64,000 nucleotides of DNA from Owenia fusiformis (GCA_903813345.2 CAIIXF020000011.1:13561754-13625753), one strand, 5' to 3'. Positions 11,813 to 22,384 are shown, counted from the stretch's first letter. The notes: generated from the sequence alone by a model not told the origin. Translations and numbers: made by a program.

Positions 11813-12848
11813 TCCTGTGGGAAAAAACAGGAAATTTCAGGCACACAATTATCAATTTAAGGAAACTTCCCTTCCAAAAAATAAGCATTATAACAATTCA
11901 ATTAAGTAGTAAGGTACAATTAAATGCTGTGAAAAGTGGAATGTACTAAAAACCCTTCGACCTACGACCCTTCGACCCTATGACTTACTGGGTGTCAAGA
12001 ATTTTTGGAATATATTTTCAATTGAAAAACCCTTCGACCTCTGATTTCCCAGTCCAGTTTACTAAATAATTACGTATAGTTCCAACTTGAGCTCCCTGTG
12101 CACGCAAATACGCATTTTACCTGGTAATTGCAGCGTTTTCAATAGGGACTATGAAAAGTGAGTCCCGGGGACCCAGTGTTATAAAAATTTGGGGTCCCTC
12201 CCAAAAAAAGTGGGTCCCAATTGAAAAAAGAGAAACACTTAAAAAACATATATTCTTTATGTTGCTTTATCATGTTTTTATTGCATGTATTTAGATCCTG
12301 GGGTCAGATTGTACAAGTGTAAATGATGAATAAGTAACGTTTATACACAAGGCGTTACAGAATGTCACAACCATAGCCATTTGAAAGTCTTTGCACCCAT
12401 TTGGGCTGATGAAAATGTTCCTCTTTCCAGCCCTGATGCATAAACGGCACCGCATTCCTTTGCCTGCAACATACTGCAGCCAGGGGTATGTGTTTTCCCA
12501 TTCTGGGAGGTACCTAACTTTAGGAGGGCGTGGCGTGATTCGTGACTTTATGATTCAATTAATAATACTCAGATTCTATCCTAAAATTAAAAATTATTTG
12601 CAAAAACATTAATTATATAGACCCAATTGACCTAATTCATGCGAGCGAAGCTAGCTCTAAAGACATGAAAGAGGGGCCTGAGTCACCCCACAGAAAATTT
12701 CTATATTTGTACCTTCAAAATTGAGCAATCTAAGCATTTCCAGGAAGTCTTTCAACAGCTTGCCTTGGTGTATTTCTAAATTTCAATTTTAATATTTTCA
12801 TCATATTTAATCCTATGTTAAATTCTAAACCCCAGTCAATGCAATTCA
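11813..12848. other. Non-coding, with ACCCTTCGACC motifs near 11955-12035
   Basis: The motif AACCCTTCGACCTACGAC and its variants recur inverted at 21960-22070, so this is part of the same dispersed repeat as 22060-22300. A GGGTCCC-rich patch lies at 12155-12215. No gene is seen. Confidence 0.5.
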
Positions 12849-12937
12849 ATTTAAGTAAACTAAACTCCACGTTTACCAAAAACAGAACACAACTACCAAA
12901 TTAACTTTCAAATAGTAATGGCCTTGTGGGCGAGTAT
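12849..12937 (-). repeat. Split direct repeat B2 (3' end of the Ngaro-like element)
   Basis: These 89 bp, starting ATTTAAGTAAACTAAACTCC, are essentially identical to 13932-14020. Their outer edge marks the 3' end of the retrotransposon. Confidence 0.85.
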
Positions 12938-13019
12938 GACATTTATTCATCAGTCCATTTACATCAAGCAACTATACATCCCGTTCCATATCACAAATCT
13001 CAACAACTGAATGTTACTC

Positions 13020-13330
13020 TGAGCAACATTTTTGCTGACCGACAGCATCGTACATGAACAATGTCAACATCAAAGTCTGTAATATTCGCTTTGCTCGGCA
13101 TTCAGGCTGGCCGACAGCGTTAAACTCTAAATCTGTAAATCATAATATTTTGTTCTGTCCAATAAGTAAAGGCGTAGTAGCCTAGCTGACCGACAGCGTT
13201 ACACTCTATGAAAAACTGTGAATCTCAATACTTGCTCTGAGCAATAAGTAAAGGCGTAGTAGCCAAGCTGACCGACAGCGTTATACTAAGCTGACCGACA
13301 GCGTTAGTGCACTTTTCAAATCAGTTCTAA
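13020..13330 (-). repeat. Internal tandem repeat between A2 and B2
   Basis: The block GCTGACCGACAGCGTT occurs about five times (one with GG for GA-type changes), in places joined to AGTAAAGGCGTAGTAGCC. It lies in the 3' non-coding part of the Ngaro-like element. Its function is unknown; it may be structural in the RNA or serve as a protein-binding array. Confidence 0.7.
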
Positions 13331-13716
13331 CATAATATCTAAATGTTTTTTACTGTGTAAATACCCTTAATAACAGGCGAGGCAGCCTTACATTTACTCT
13401 AAAATGATTGGTAAGCTATTATCATTCCTGAACTTACGGTAAGCTCGTAACAATTAATATTAATAAAACAAATGTTATTCTTACATGAAATAAACTAGGT
13501 GAAATCGAAAATCTCTCAACTTCCGGTGACCCAACCTTAACCCCCTTTTTAAGGAGGGAGGAGGTACTCGACTTAAAGTCGGCCCCGTGATCCGAAATGA
13601 AGCAGAGTTACAGACGAGGACTTCGATAAACGATTCACCTGTTCTTAACAATGCAATGTTTGGTATTTTGAAAATTTTAACAGATATGAAATATCTTAAA
13701 AAACATTTGCCTGTGT

Positions 13717-13933
13717 AACTTTGTCATACCTCGCTTGCGTGTAAACCGAGAATGACCTTACATTACATACATAATTCACATGTCCAAATGAAATACTCCA
13801 GGCGTGAATACCCTACTCACTTACCACCTACGATCACCCTTATTAAAATGCTACGCAATAAACATTTCGCCTTCCGTAATACTTAAAGTAATTTTCGAAC
13901 TGATTCGTTACACTCAAACGTTAGAAAATCTAT
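13717..13933 (-). repeat. Split direct repeat A2
   Basis: 217 bp beginning AACTTTGTCATACCTCGCTT, nearly identical to A1 at 18046-18262 with only a few substitutions. That suggests the copy is not very old, or that the repeats have been kept similar. Confidence 0.9.
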
Positions 13934-14020
13934 TTAAGTAAACTAAACTCCACGTTTACCAAAAACAGAACACAACTACCAAATTAACTTTCAAATAGTA
14001 ATGGCCTTGTGGGCGAGTAT
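13932..14020 (-). repeat. Split direct repeat B1
   Basis: 89 bp matching B2. It directly abuts A2, overlapping by the dinucleotide AT, which is where circle formation would join the two element ends. Confidence 0.9.
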
Positions 14021-15483
14021 AACCGAGGCTAAAGATGGCGTAAATGTTTGAAATTGTAAATTGCTTTATGTATGATTTCACTTTAAGTCCCAGACTTAAA
14101 GTAACTGAAAGCCTTTGGCTGATGTCACCGTCTTTTGCAGTTTCACTGCGCCATCTCCCATGCGCCTTAAAAAGCCTATCTGAAACACCTGCGTTGGCAG
14201 CCTTAGTGCCACCCCCAGAACGTAATGAATGCAACCCGTAAATCTTACTATCTACCCCAATTTTGTCCAAGGCTGCTTTGACCACATCTCTACAAGTTGT
14301 GTAACTGATTGGTTTATTACATTCTTTCAACTGGTGTTTTCTTTTGCTTTTAAAAAATGAAAGTGCTCCAAAAATGAATTTGTCAGTTTGTGAATTAACA
14401 CCCAGTTCTCTCATGTATCTTTGCAACAATGAAAATGGACATGTCTTGTTGTTTGATTTGGCTATTAAAACATTTGCACCGTTACGATAACAATCCGTTT
14501 TTGATTTCTCTACAAAGATATCTATGTAATACTCTTTGAAACTGACATCTGTGAACTTCAATCTTGACATTTCGTCAAACCTAAAAAAAAACCTGCAAAT
14601 GCCAATATCATAAAAGTGGCCGTTCTTAGCTCCAAAACGCTTGCATTTTCTCCAGCAAATTTATCTATTATATCTTCTAAGTGTTTTACTGTTATTGGCG
14701 CTTTCTTGCTGACCTTTTTGCTAGAAAGACGAAGTGACCCTTCTGTAACCAGTTTTACCATGTTATGCTCGCATGGATTGTCAATGCATGCCATGTTATG
14801 AGTACCCTGCGTGCAGAGTCTAGTTAAACTACACTCTGCCTAGTAGAGACCATATTACAGTTTAGTAGCCCCGCCTCATGACAGGTACCGGTGACAGTAT
14901 GGGTAAATCACTTTTGACCTACGCGCTGACGTTCCACCAATCAGAGAGCTTGAAGAAACATACGGCAAATGCGTTCTAATTAAATATGCGCATGTCATTG
15001 GTCAATTCCGGGCTCAACGATTACGTCAGAAGGAATGACCATATAAAGAACGTCGGTCAAATTTGGCCGACGAACACTGATTGGCGCGGTGAGTTCACAG
15101 GTTTATTTTAGTTTGAAAGAGTGAAGACGAAGCTCTCTATTAAGAAGTGTAGTCAAACGAATGCAAAGGGTATGTTATGAGCCCAGGCAATACTGTATTT
15201 TGCCGAAATTACTTGACTGTAACTCTGATTTGAATATTGAAACATGTATATGGTTTGCTGGAAGAAATTGTAAGCCAAGTGCGTTACACCAGTTTTTGAA
15301 TTTTTCAAAACCTGCAGAATATTTTGTAACCGTATTTGGTTCCTTGCTTCTTATCGCAAAGTCCTTCAACTTGTTTGGAAAGTCTTTTAATTCTTCTTGT
15401 TTTGAGCAAACGTCTGTTACATCTGTCCAAGCTTTGCTGTTAAACACCGTATCACTGTAGCCTGAAAATACATTGGATGACAC
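13956..15483 (-). pseudogene. Tyrosine recombinase of the Ngaro-like element, disrupted
   Basis: The N-terminal, core-binding-like part is 15175-15483 (SKEPNTVTKYSAGFEKF). After the MITE, the domain resumes at 14558-14794 (ENASVLELRTATFMILAFAG) and 13956-14570. The last piece has the catalytic-type motif LHSLRSGGGTKAANAG (H114, R117 of its 204-residue ORF) and KAHGRW (H137). A run of nine T on the coding strand near 14583-14591 shifts the frame exactly at the box I region; the downstream frame preserves an RFDEMSRLKF reading that would supply the first catalytic arginine. At the place of the nucleophilic tyrosine (KDGY in relatives) the ORF reads KDGDI, so the tyrosine seems lost by substitution or a short deletion. 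The enzyme would normally insert the circular DNA copy. Confidence 0.85.
14803..15172. mobile_element. 370-bp MITE (TACCCT family) inserted in the recombinase gene, 9-bp target duplication
   Basis: The element starts TACCCTGCGTGCAGAGTC and ends with the inverted TACCCTTTGCATTCG. It is flanked by TGTTATGAG at 14794-14802 and 15173-15181, a perfect 9-bp duplication. The recombinase reading frame is interrupted here and continues on both sides. The same family occurs as a 79-bp deletion derivative at 38948-39026. There is no coding capacity. A 9-bp duplication is typical of Mutator-like elements and close to that of Merlin; the superfamily is not proven. Confidence 0.9.
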
Positions 15484-15649
15484 AGATTACATTTTGACCC
15501 ATTTTTGCTCATAGAAGCACAGCGTTTGATTTGCACATAACATCTACAACACAACGCGCATGTGCCTCAGAGGCCACATCAATCAGTCATGACTGATTTG
15601 CAAAGCTATGAGCGGGCTACTGAACCCTTGTGCACTATCAAAAACGCTG

Positions 15650-16429
15650 TTATTCTGTGAGCCTTTTGTGAAAATAATGCCCTCCTCTGGGGAATTCAAT
15701 AACGTGTTTTATGCTAGAAAGATACTTCCTACCATGATGTAATATTGGCCAATACACTGCTGACAGCCATTTTGGTATGACCAACGTACCTCGACCTCGC
15801 TGCTCTACTAAATATCTAAATGCTTTTGCCACCAGGCACGATGGCGGTACTAACCAATTATTCTCATGCTTCCAGCATTGAGTAAAAGCGTCTGCTGCTT
15901 CTGCCTCTGGGCAGTGATATCTGGAATTGAATCTTGGTAATTTCATATTATGCACATCAGCAAACCTGTCTACCGTGAAAGGCCCCCATCTTATGTTAAG
16001 ATAGTTAAAAACATTCAAACGAATTCCCCAGTCGTCGAAATCTACATACTTACTGATTTCGTCTGCAAGAACGTTATGTTCCCTAGGCACCCACTCTACG
16101 TTCAACTTCACATTTTTCTCTTTACAAACTCTGTGTATTCTTAGAGCTAAACTTTGAAGATCTGGTTTCATACTACCTTTCGAAATGATTGATCTTACAT
16201 TTTTATTGTCTGTGAACCATTTGATTTCTTGATTATTTTACAAATGCATGAGGGACAGTAATGTTGTGAACACTCCCATTAACTCTCTCCAAGTTGAACT
16301 TCTCCGACTCTCTGCGTCGGACCATGTTTTGTGACATACCTTATTCTCAAAATTGACCACATACCCACCACATCCACTATTGCTAGCGTCTGAGTACACG
16401 ACCCTGGAATGTTTGTATTCTCTTACCAA
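15650..16429 (-). pseudogene. RNase H domain of the Ngaro-like element, with a nonsense codon
   Basis: The first acidic residue is in VVYSDASNSGCGGY (16238-16429) and the second in STWRELMGV. An in-frame TAA near 16236 interrupts the domain, then WFTDNKNV supplies the third acidic residue and EHNVLADEISKYV (15650-16171) the last. These form the DEDD set of retrotransposon RNase H, which removes RNA from the RNA-DNA hybrid. The C-terminal extension (RWGPFTVDRFAD and later residues) is typical of DIRS-order elements. The coding continues from the reverse transcriptase with one frameshift in the AT run near 16575-16590. Confidence 0.85.
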
Positions 16430-16536
16430 CGATGTCCCGTTGTACGTGTATAAACCTTGTAACCAAAATTCGAGCTCGCCTATTGCGTCATTTGGTAAAC
16501 GAATACAATTGTCCCAGTTTGACCTACATGCTACAA

Positions 16537-17847
16537 CTACTTGTAACGATCTCGTTTTAAGGATACAAAAAAATAAAAAATAAATATATCACCTATGGCA
16601 TGCCTTAGTGCGACCACTTTCCCTACTACCGCTGCAACTGCTCTAGCAGTTGTTCTGTTAGCATTACTGAGTAACTTACTAACCTTTTCATGCACGTCTG
16701 AGAGTTTACTTTCTGGTACAAATAGTTTACCCTGTGACAGATCCAATTTAAAACCTAACCACTGTTGTACCTGTCCAGGTTGCCATTTTGGCTTCTTATC
16801 GTTCGGAATAAAGCCAGCTTTGATCAGATCTGATCTGACCTGGTTGGAATGCTCTATGCAAAGTGAAACACTCTCGTGGAAACAAAGCCCATCATCCAGG
16901 AATACTATAATTCGTATACCTTGACTACGCCAGTGTTTTACAAGTTGCCTAACAACTTTTGTGAATATGAGACTCCCTGTGCTAATACCAAAGGGTAATA
17001 CTGTGTATTCAAAATACCTGGTTTTTCCCTGAAGTTCCCATGAAAAGCCTAAGAATTTCTGATGTTCTGGTAGTATGTTCAAATGATGGTAGCCATTTTT
17101 GATATCAAACACAAACATATATCCCCCTGGTACTAAATATTCTTTGGCAACTTGCAAATCCTCAAACTTTACTCTGTCTAAATTGATGAAAGGGTTGACA
17201 TGTCTTAAATCTAACACTAACCTGTCCTTTTCTGCATTTGATGCCACAGTGAGAGGACTCACTACATGTGAAGGATATTTTACCTCTTTGATCCGACCGT
17301 CTTGCAATAATTCATTTATTGATTTTTCTACAAACTCACGTTTCTTTAAAGCAGATTTATTGTTTTTTAGAATTGCTTTAGTTGGTTCTTGTTGAAATGG
17401 TATTCTATACCCGTGTTTGATCGTATTGACTACGTACTGTGAAGCACCAATTTCTCCCCAAAAGCTAACGTTTTTCTTCAAACTATCTTTTACAGATTTT
17501 TCTGATACAACATGTGATAAAGTCTTACTCAACTTATGATCTGTTGTTGTTCTGGCTGCTTGAGTCGTAGGAGTTTTGTTGGAACGAGGCGCCTTGCTTG
17601 CAGTCACGTGCCCAATGTCCTGTCTGGGAACAGTTCCTACAGACGTCATTTGCTCTGCTTCTGCCGTTGTAGTACGGACCGCTGTTGAAGTTGCTGTTCC
17701 ACTGTCTTTGCTGGCGTTCCTGCCACCTGCCGGATTGTTGGTTACCCCGGTCCTGCCCATTTCTGCTTCATCCAGCTTGGCTGTAGCCTCTTGTTCTCTG
17801 TCTGCCAGTAAATCTTTAACGTCTTTCATGACGTCCAGCACCTCCAC
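16537..17847 (-). pseudogene. Reverse transcriptase of the Ngaro-like element
   Basis: The 436-codon frame holds a full reverse transcriptase palm. DRLVLDLRHVNPFI is at 208-221, FVFDIKNGYHHL with catalytic Asp at 248, LPFGIST near 284-290, and FLDD at 316-319 in place of the common YxDD. LGF follows near 364. Residues 1 to about 90 probably do not belong to the protein: the same DNA in another frame encodes the gag zinc knuckle. The C-terminus (after AIGDI) is out of frame, because an AT-rich indel separates it from RNase H. The enzyme would copy the element's RNA into DNA. Confidence 0.9.
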
Positions 17848-18108
17848 GTTGTGGTCAAACTGCTTTTGATTTCCTTTCTTTGTGAGCTTGGTTTACGCCT
17901 TTGCCTTCTTCGTCATTTGTTTTGTATCCTCTTTTATCTCCCTCTTGAGCGTGTTGAGTTTTTTGTCTAATAGAGTTTCTAATATGTCCACTATTTGAGG
18001 CATTTGTTCGTGTGTCATTTTGGATAATAAATGTAGACGGTTCAAAACTTTGTCATACCTCGCTTGCGTGTAAACCGAGAATGACCTTACATTACATACA
18101 TAATTCAC
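17580..18108 (-). pseudogene. Gag-like ORF1 with CCHC zinc knuckle
   Basis: The N-terminal part is 17893-18108, with MTHEQMPQIVDILETLLD and a lysine-rich coil-like region ending in a stop. It probably starts at this methionine. After that stop an overlapping frame has an N/Q/R-rich stretch and then CRNCSQTGHWARDC (about 17590-17640), a perfect C-X2-C-X4-H-X4-C knuckle that binds nucleic acid. The frame differs from the reverse transcriptase frame and is broken by stops. The A1 repeat overlaps its 5' end. Confidence 0.75.
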
Positions 18109-18262
18109 ATGTCCAAATGAAATACTCCAAGCGTGAATACCCTACTCACTTACCACCTACGATCACCCTTATAAAAATGCTACGCAATAAACATTTCGCC
18201 TTCCGTAATACTTAAAGTAATTTTCAAACTGATTCGTTACACTCAAACGTTAGAAAATCTAT
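18046..18262 (-). repeat. Split direct repeat A1 (5' end of the Ngaro-like element)
   Basis: Matches A2 (13717-13933). Similarity ends after AGAAAATCTAT, so the element's 5' edge is at about 18262. It presumably contains the promoter. Confidence 0.85.
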
Positions 18263-18919
18263 GTAATCACAGCTGTATATCTGAATATAGATGGCACGTG
18301 TGTAGACTGATTTCTCTAAGCAAAAAACTAACTATAAAATCCAAAAGATGGCAGTGTTTATATCACTTCTCGCATTGAAATCTATTTGCAAAGCCGGCCA
18401 CATTTTGACCAAAATGTACCGGTTTTATCATATTGTTTCAGCAAAATAAGTATTATTAAGGTAAGTTATACTATAATTTTCAAGTTTAAGTTGTATATGC
18501 TTGATTTATTGGGTTAAATTTGGAGAAAATGCCGTTTGACCTAAAATAATTTATTTTCTATTTTTTTTCATTCCACGATTTTATTTCTGATATGTTTTCG
18601 TCAATTAGGGAAGTTTTTCAAATAAATAACATTTGTTTGCAACCTATGGTGAGTAATGCGTCCCAAGAACGCACCAACAATTTTTTTCTGCGTCCATGAC
18701 TATTTATTTACGTCCTCATAATCATTAATGGGAGGACGGCGTTGTTAAAAACCCAGTAATTGTCAAGCAAAAATGTTTCAGTATAAAAATTTCTAAAAAA
18801 GTTCGTCTACACAGCAAAAATACGAACGGCGAAAGAAAAACGTACGCATTTCGTTCGGACTTGTCACGCGAATTATGTATATGTCACGCATTGCGTTCGT
18901 AATTTTTCGTTCGCGAAAA
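18263..18919. other. Non-coding
   Basis: No gene. The patch 18795-18915 contains TCACGC and ACGAACGGCGAA motifs that recur at 26700-26940. Confidence 0.5.
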
Positions 18920-18921
18920 AT

Positions 18922-19060
18922 TTGAGGTGTTCAAAATTTGGCCAAGATGTAATAAAATTTAAACCAAGGTGTTCAAAATTTGGATCAAGGTGTTCAGATT
19001 TGGACCAAGGTGTCCACATTTTGAGGGGAGGTGTTCAACATTTCCAAGTCACTCATGTTA
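18922..19060 (+). repeat. Short tandem repeat of about 22-27 bp
   Basis: About five diverged units share GGTGTTCAAAATTTGGACCA. The small ORF here reads the repeat and is not a gene. Confidence 0.65.
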
Positions 19061-19279
19061 GGTGTTCCCAAGTTGACAGGCCTGGTACTCTTGCAATGGA
19101 AACATAGTTGGTACCCAGTCCTCTTGTACCATTTTTTACACCAACCCCACACACATTACAAATATGATGGTTATTAGACTTGTTAAATCTTGAGTACTCT
19201 AGAATCTCTGGTCATAAAAGGAAATGTAACTATGACGATTTGAATATTTATGAATTAGGAAGGTTTGTAGGCCCTTTGT

Positions 19280-20120
19280 TATGGCTGGCCATCTGGACCA
19301 ATGTATCGTCATACTTTTAACGCCGTAAAATCTACTTTTAACGCCGTAAAAACGATTTTATACGCCGTAAAGAATTATTTTTACGCCGTTAAAAACGATT
19401 TTTCGTGCTGTCAAAACCTATTTTTACGCCGTTAGAAATTATTTTTTACGCCGTTAGAAATTATTTTTTCGCCGTTAAAAATTATTTTTTACGCCGTTAA
19501 AAATTACTTTTTACGCCATTAAAATTACTTTTTACGCCATTAAAATTACTTTTTACGCCGTTAAAAATTATTTTTTACGCTGTCAAAACTGATTTTTTAC
19601 GCCTTTCGAAATTGCGAACGTACAGAACATTGTTAATCATTTGCAAAAAAATGTTTAAACAATGAAAACTCGATGTATATCAAATTCCCGAGATTTCCAT
19701 ACAACCAAATGCGTCTGGCAAATAAAAATTCCAATATAAATGTGACATGTACAGTGACAGAAAAATAGGGTTTTGGATTTATATCAATCAGTCGGTAAGT
19801 CGAACATACACGTTCGTTTGTTTAATGAATACCAGATTGTAACGCTGGTTTTAATTGGCTGCCAGCTATACTTTTTAACGGCGTACAAAATAGTTTTTAA
19901 CGGCGTAAAAAGTAATTCTTTACGGCGTTAAAAATTATTTTTGACGCCGTTCAAAATGACTTTTTCGCGTACATAATTATTTTTGACGCCGTAAAAAAAT
20001 CAATTTTGACGGCGTACAAAATCGTTTTTAACGGCGTTAAAAGTAATTCTTTACGGCGTATAAAATCGTTTTTACGGCGTTAAAAGTATGACGATACATT
20101 GGTCCAGATGGCCAGCCATA
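19280..20120. mobile_element. 841-bp element with about 50-bp inverted ends and subterminal ACGCCGTTAAAA arrays
   Basis: The ends are TATGGCTGGCCATCTGGACC and its inverse, extending about 50 bp each. CTTTGT flanks both sides (19274-19279 and 20121-20126), a probable 6-bp target duplication. Inside the left end about 14 units of TTTTTACGCCGTTAAAAATT run to 19605. Inside the right end about 9-10 units of the same motif, mostly inverted, run from 19870 to 20080. Spacing is about 21 bp, roughly two DNA turns. The middle 250 bp are unique and non-coding. Arrays like this usually bind a transposase; that role is inferred. Confidence 0.85.
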
Positions 20121-21690
20121 CTTTGTAGATGTCAAAACATTGTCACTTCAAAGAATTCATAATCTACTGCTAGCCTATCAATCAAAGGTATGAATAGTGC
20201 AGCTGAATTGCGGAAGGAATATAAGAATCGCGCTGAAAAACACTCTTTTCAAATTACGATATCTCTAGAAATATAAGACCAATCACTAAGTTTTATACAC
20301 CATTAAAAAGCTTAATTCACCGATAATTTAACAAATAATTTTCGTGATTAATGGAGAAGTACTTTCTCTATATTTGACCAGAAAGAACATGAATAACTGA
20401 AAATGAATGATTATCTTCTATGCCCGGCAGGCGGGAAATGAACAAACACACTAATTTAGACTAGGCAATGAGAATTAGCTTATTTGTTTTGCATCCCTTT
20501 GCTTGCAAGATTTTAAGCAAATCAGAAAACACAATCACTTCCAAATGGCAACCCAAGGGTCTGAAGGTACCATCGCATTTCGTTCAATCAGAATTGGAAA
20601 TAGCGGACAATTTGATGTGTGTCAAAATTCTAAGTTGCTGTAACTGGGAAGAGTAATAGGCTATGGAGCGATTTTTGCATATATAATTTGTGAAAACTCA
20701 TAAGCATGGGACACTATCTTATGACACTTTGGCAAGTAGGCAGCCATTTTGAAAAATGGCTTCTAACTTAGTGCGTGTTATTTTGCATATTAACTCGAAA
20801 AGTAGTGGACCTATTTTTTCACATTTGATATGTTGATACTCATAAGCATGGCACATTGGCCAGGTGGCCAGTTTGAAAAGTGGCCTCTATTTTAAAGTCT
20901 TATTTTACTTTTTTACTAAAACTTGAAAAGTAGTTGAACGATTTTGAGATCAAAAGTTCGATGGGATTTGCTCCACCTCGTGTTGCTGTTATCTAGTTCT
21001 GAAATGTTTCATATCTATGTCTAATAAATATAGTTGTATAGATGTGTTTGTAATAACCTTTATGCCCTTAAAATGTATATATTCAGGGGGGGGACATTCG
21101 TGGGTTCAACTGGATCACTCCATTGGCCAAATATTCTCTCAAAATCAGTACAATTTTTCACGATTCTGAGCATTTTCAAGATTTCTGGGCCACTTGAAAA
21201 TTGTCAAATGTTCACCCCTTGATCCTTTTGAAAAACTTAAATTGGCAAAAGCTGGTTATACGAACCTGATATGACCTAGCTTGCAAGCTTTTTCTTGAGT
21301 TTGTGTTTATTTTCCTTGTACCCTTGCATGCTTTGGATTTTGTAGGATGCAAAACAAAGAATCTACTTATTTAGTTGGCATTAGATTCTTAACTACACAA
21401 ATCCAAATTGAATCAAAGTTGATAAAATCAAAAGACGGTTCTCTTTAAACTATATAAAAAAGTTGACCTCCTGAAAATATGCATGATGCGCCACTGTTAC
21501 AATGTGATGGGAAAACCACAAATATATTTTTACTGAGGAGGTAAGAAACGTTCACATTCGAATGTGCTTTTATACATTAAACCACATCTGTTGACATATA
21601 TTGTTTTTACATTTTCAAGCTCTAATATAAAGTTTATGTAAATAAAAAAAAATATCTGCGTAATGTTAAAGAACAATCATTTAGTTAAAA
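20121..21690. other. Non-coding, with an imperfect duplication at 20690-20955
   Basis: Two diverged copies share ACTCATAAGCATGG, GCCATTTTGAAAAATGGC-like and AAAAGTAG blocks. A run of seven G lies near 21086. No gene is seen. Confidence 0.45.
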
Positions 21691-21699
21691 AAATAAAAA

Positions 21700-21769
21700 G
21701 GCGAATGTGGGATTCGAACCCGGACCTCCCGCGTGCTCAGCGAGCATTCTACCGCTGGACCACCGTGAT
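21700..21769 (-). tRNA. tRNA-like sequence, probably a pseudogene or SINE head
   Basis: On the minus strand the A box TGGTCCAGCGGT and the B box GGTTCGAATCC are both good. A 5-bp anticodon stem CTCGC/GCGGG encloses the loop TGAGCAC. The whole resembles tRNA-Gly. The acceptor ends (ATCACGG and ATTCGCC) do not pair, the T stem pairs only three bases, and position 33 of the loop is G instead of U. A T-run that could end Pol III transcription follows. It is therefore more likely a tRNA-derived relic than a working tRNA. Confidence 0.45.
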
Positions 21770-21954
21770 ATTATGAATGGTGGAGGTAATTAAACGCTAC
21801 TTATTTTGAATGCTATGATTCGGAAGTGACGTTACGTTCTTCATTTAGAAACCTTTCCAAAATCATATCGCCGGCTCCGATCGAAGTCCAGCTTTAAATG
21901 TCTTTAACTCTCTTGGGACAGATTCTTAAGTTCTATACACTAAGTAATATTTCC

Positions 21955-22300
21955 AGCAACTTCATATGGACTGAGAAATATCTAGAAGGTCGAAGGGTTT
22001 TTATAAAAATATATTTCAAAAATTCTTGACACGCTGTAAGTCGTAGGTCGCAGGGTCGAAGGGTTTTTAGTACATTCCGTGAAAAGTAACACAGCATATT
22101 GTCAAATGGAAATAAAGCTAGGCGAAGTAACAAATATGCAAATTAATTTTCCCAGTCGGCCATTTTGAATGGCACTTCCTATGTAAACAAATATTTTTCA
22201 ATCCCAAATTTTAACATATGTGGGCTATAGTCTGAATATTTTCATTCCAAATTTCAAAAAAATTTCAGACTAGAGGATATAGTCTAGGGCAAACAGTAAG
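21955..22300. repeat. Dispersed repeat, inverted copy of 11080-11335 plus 11940-12035
   Basis: GTAACACAGCATATTGTCAA, the CAGTCGGCCATTTTGAATGG block and GACTAGAGGATATAGTCTAG match the inverse of 11080-11335. The GGTCGAAGGGTTTTTA motifs match the inverse of 11950-12035. There is no coding. Confidence 0.7.
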
Positions 22301-22384
22301 GAGAACTAGTGCCGCAAGACTAAAAATGTTTGAAAAAATTTCAATCTTACTTGTGGACCTGTCTCTTCTATATACAGCTTACTA

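Larger units (their letters stand above)
12849..18262 (-). mobile_element. Ngaro/PAT-like (DIRS order) tyrosine-recombinase retrotransposon, complete but inactive
   Basis: On the minus strand the order is A1 repeat, gag-like ORF with a zinc knuckle, reverse transcriptase, RNase H, tyrosine recombinase, B1, A2, B2. A1 (18046-18262) equals A2 (13717-13933), and B1 (13932-14020) equals B2 (12849-12937). These are split direct repeats, the hallmark of Ngaro and PAT elements, which integrate by a recombinase and not a DDE integrase. The B1/A2 junction reproduces the joint expected of a circular intermediate, overlapping by AT. Only about 170 bp separate RNase H from the recombinase, so there is no methyltransferase domain as in DIRS1. 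Inactivation includes frameshifts, a stop in RNase H, a 370-bp MITE in the recombinase and the apparent loss of the nucleophilic tyrosine. Confidence 0.9.

Noticed and set aside
15161-17869. Plus-strand ORFs over the Ngaro-like element
   Set aside because: Shadows of the minus-strand gag, reverse transcriptase, RNase H and recombinase frames, which carry the recognisable motifs.
19300-20080. CRISPR-like regular repeats
   Set aside because: Spacing is short, there are no unique spacers, the genome is eukaryotic, and the repeats are subterminal parts of a transposon. The same applies to 9270-9900 and 13160-13310.
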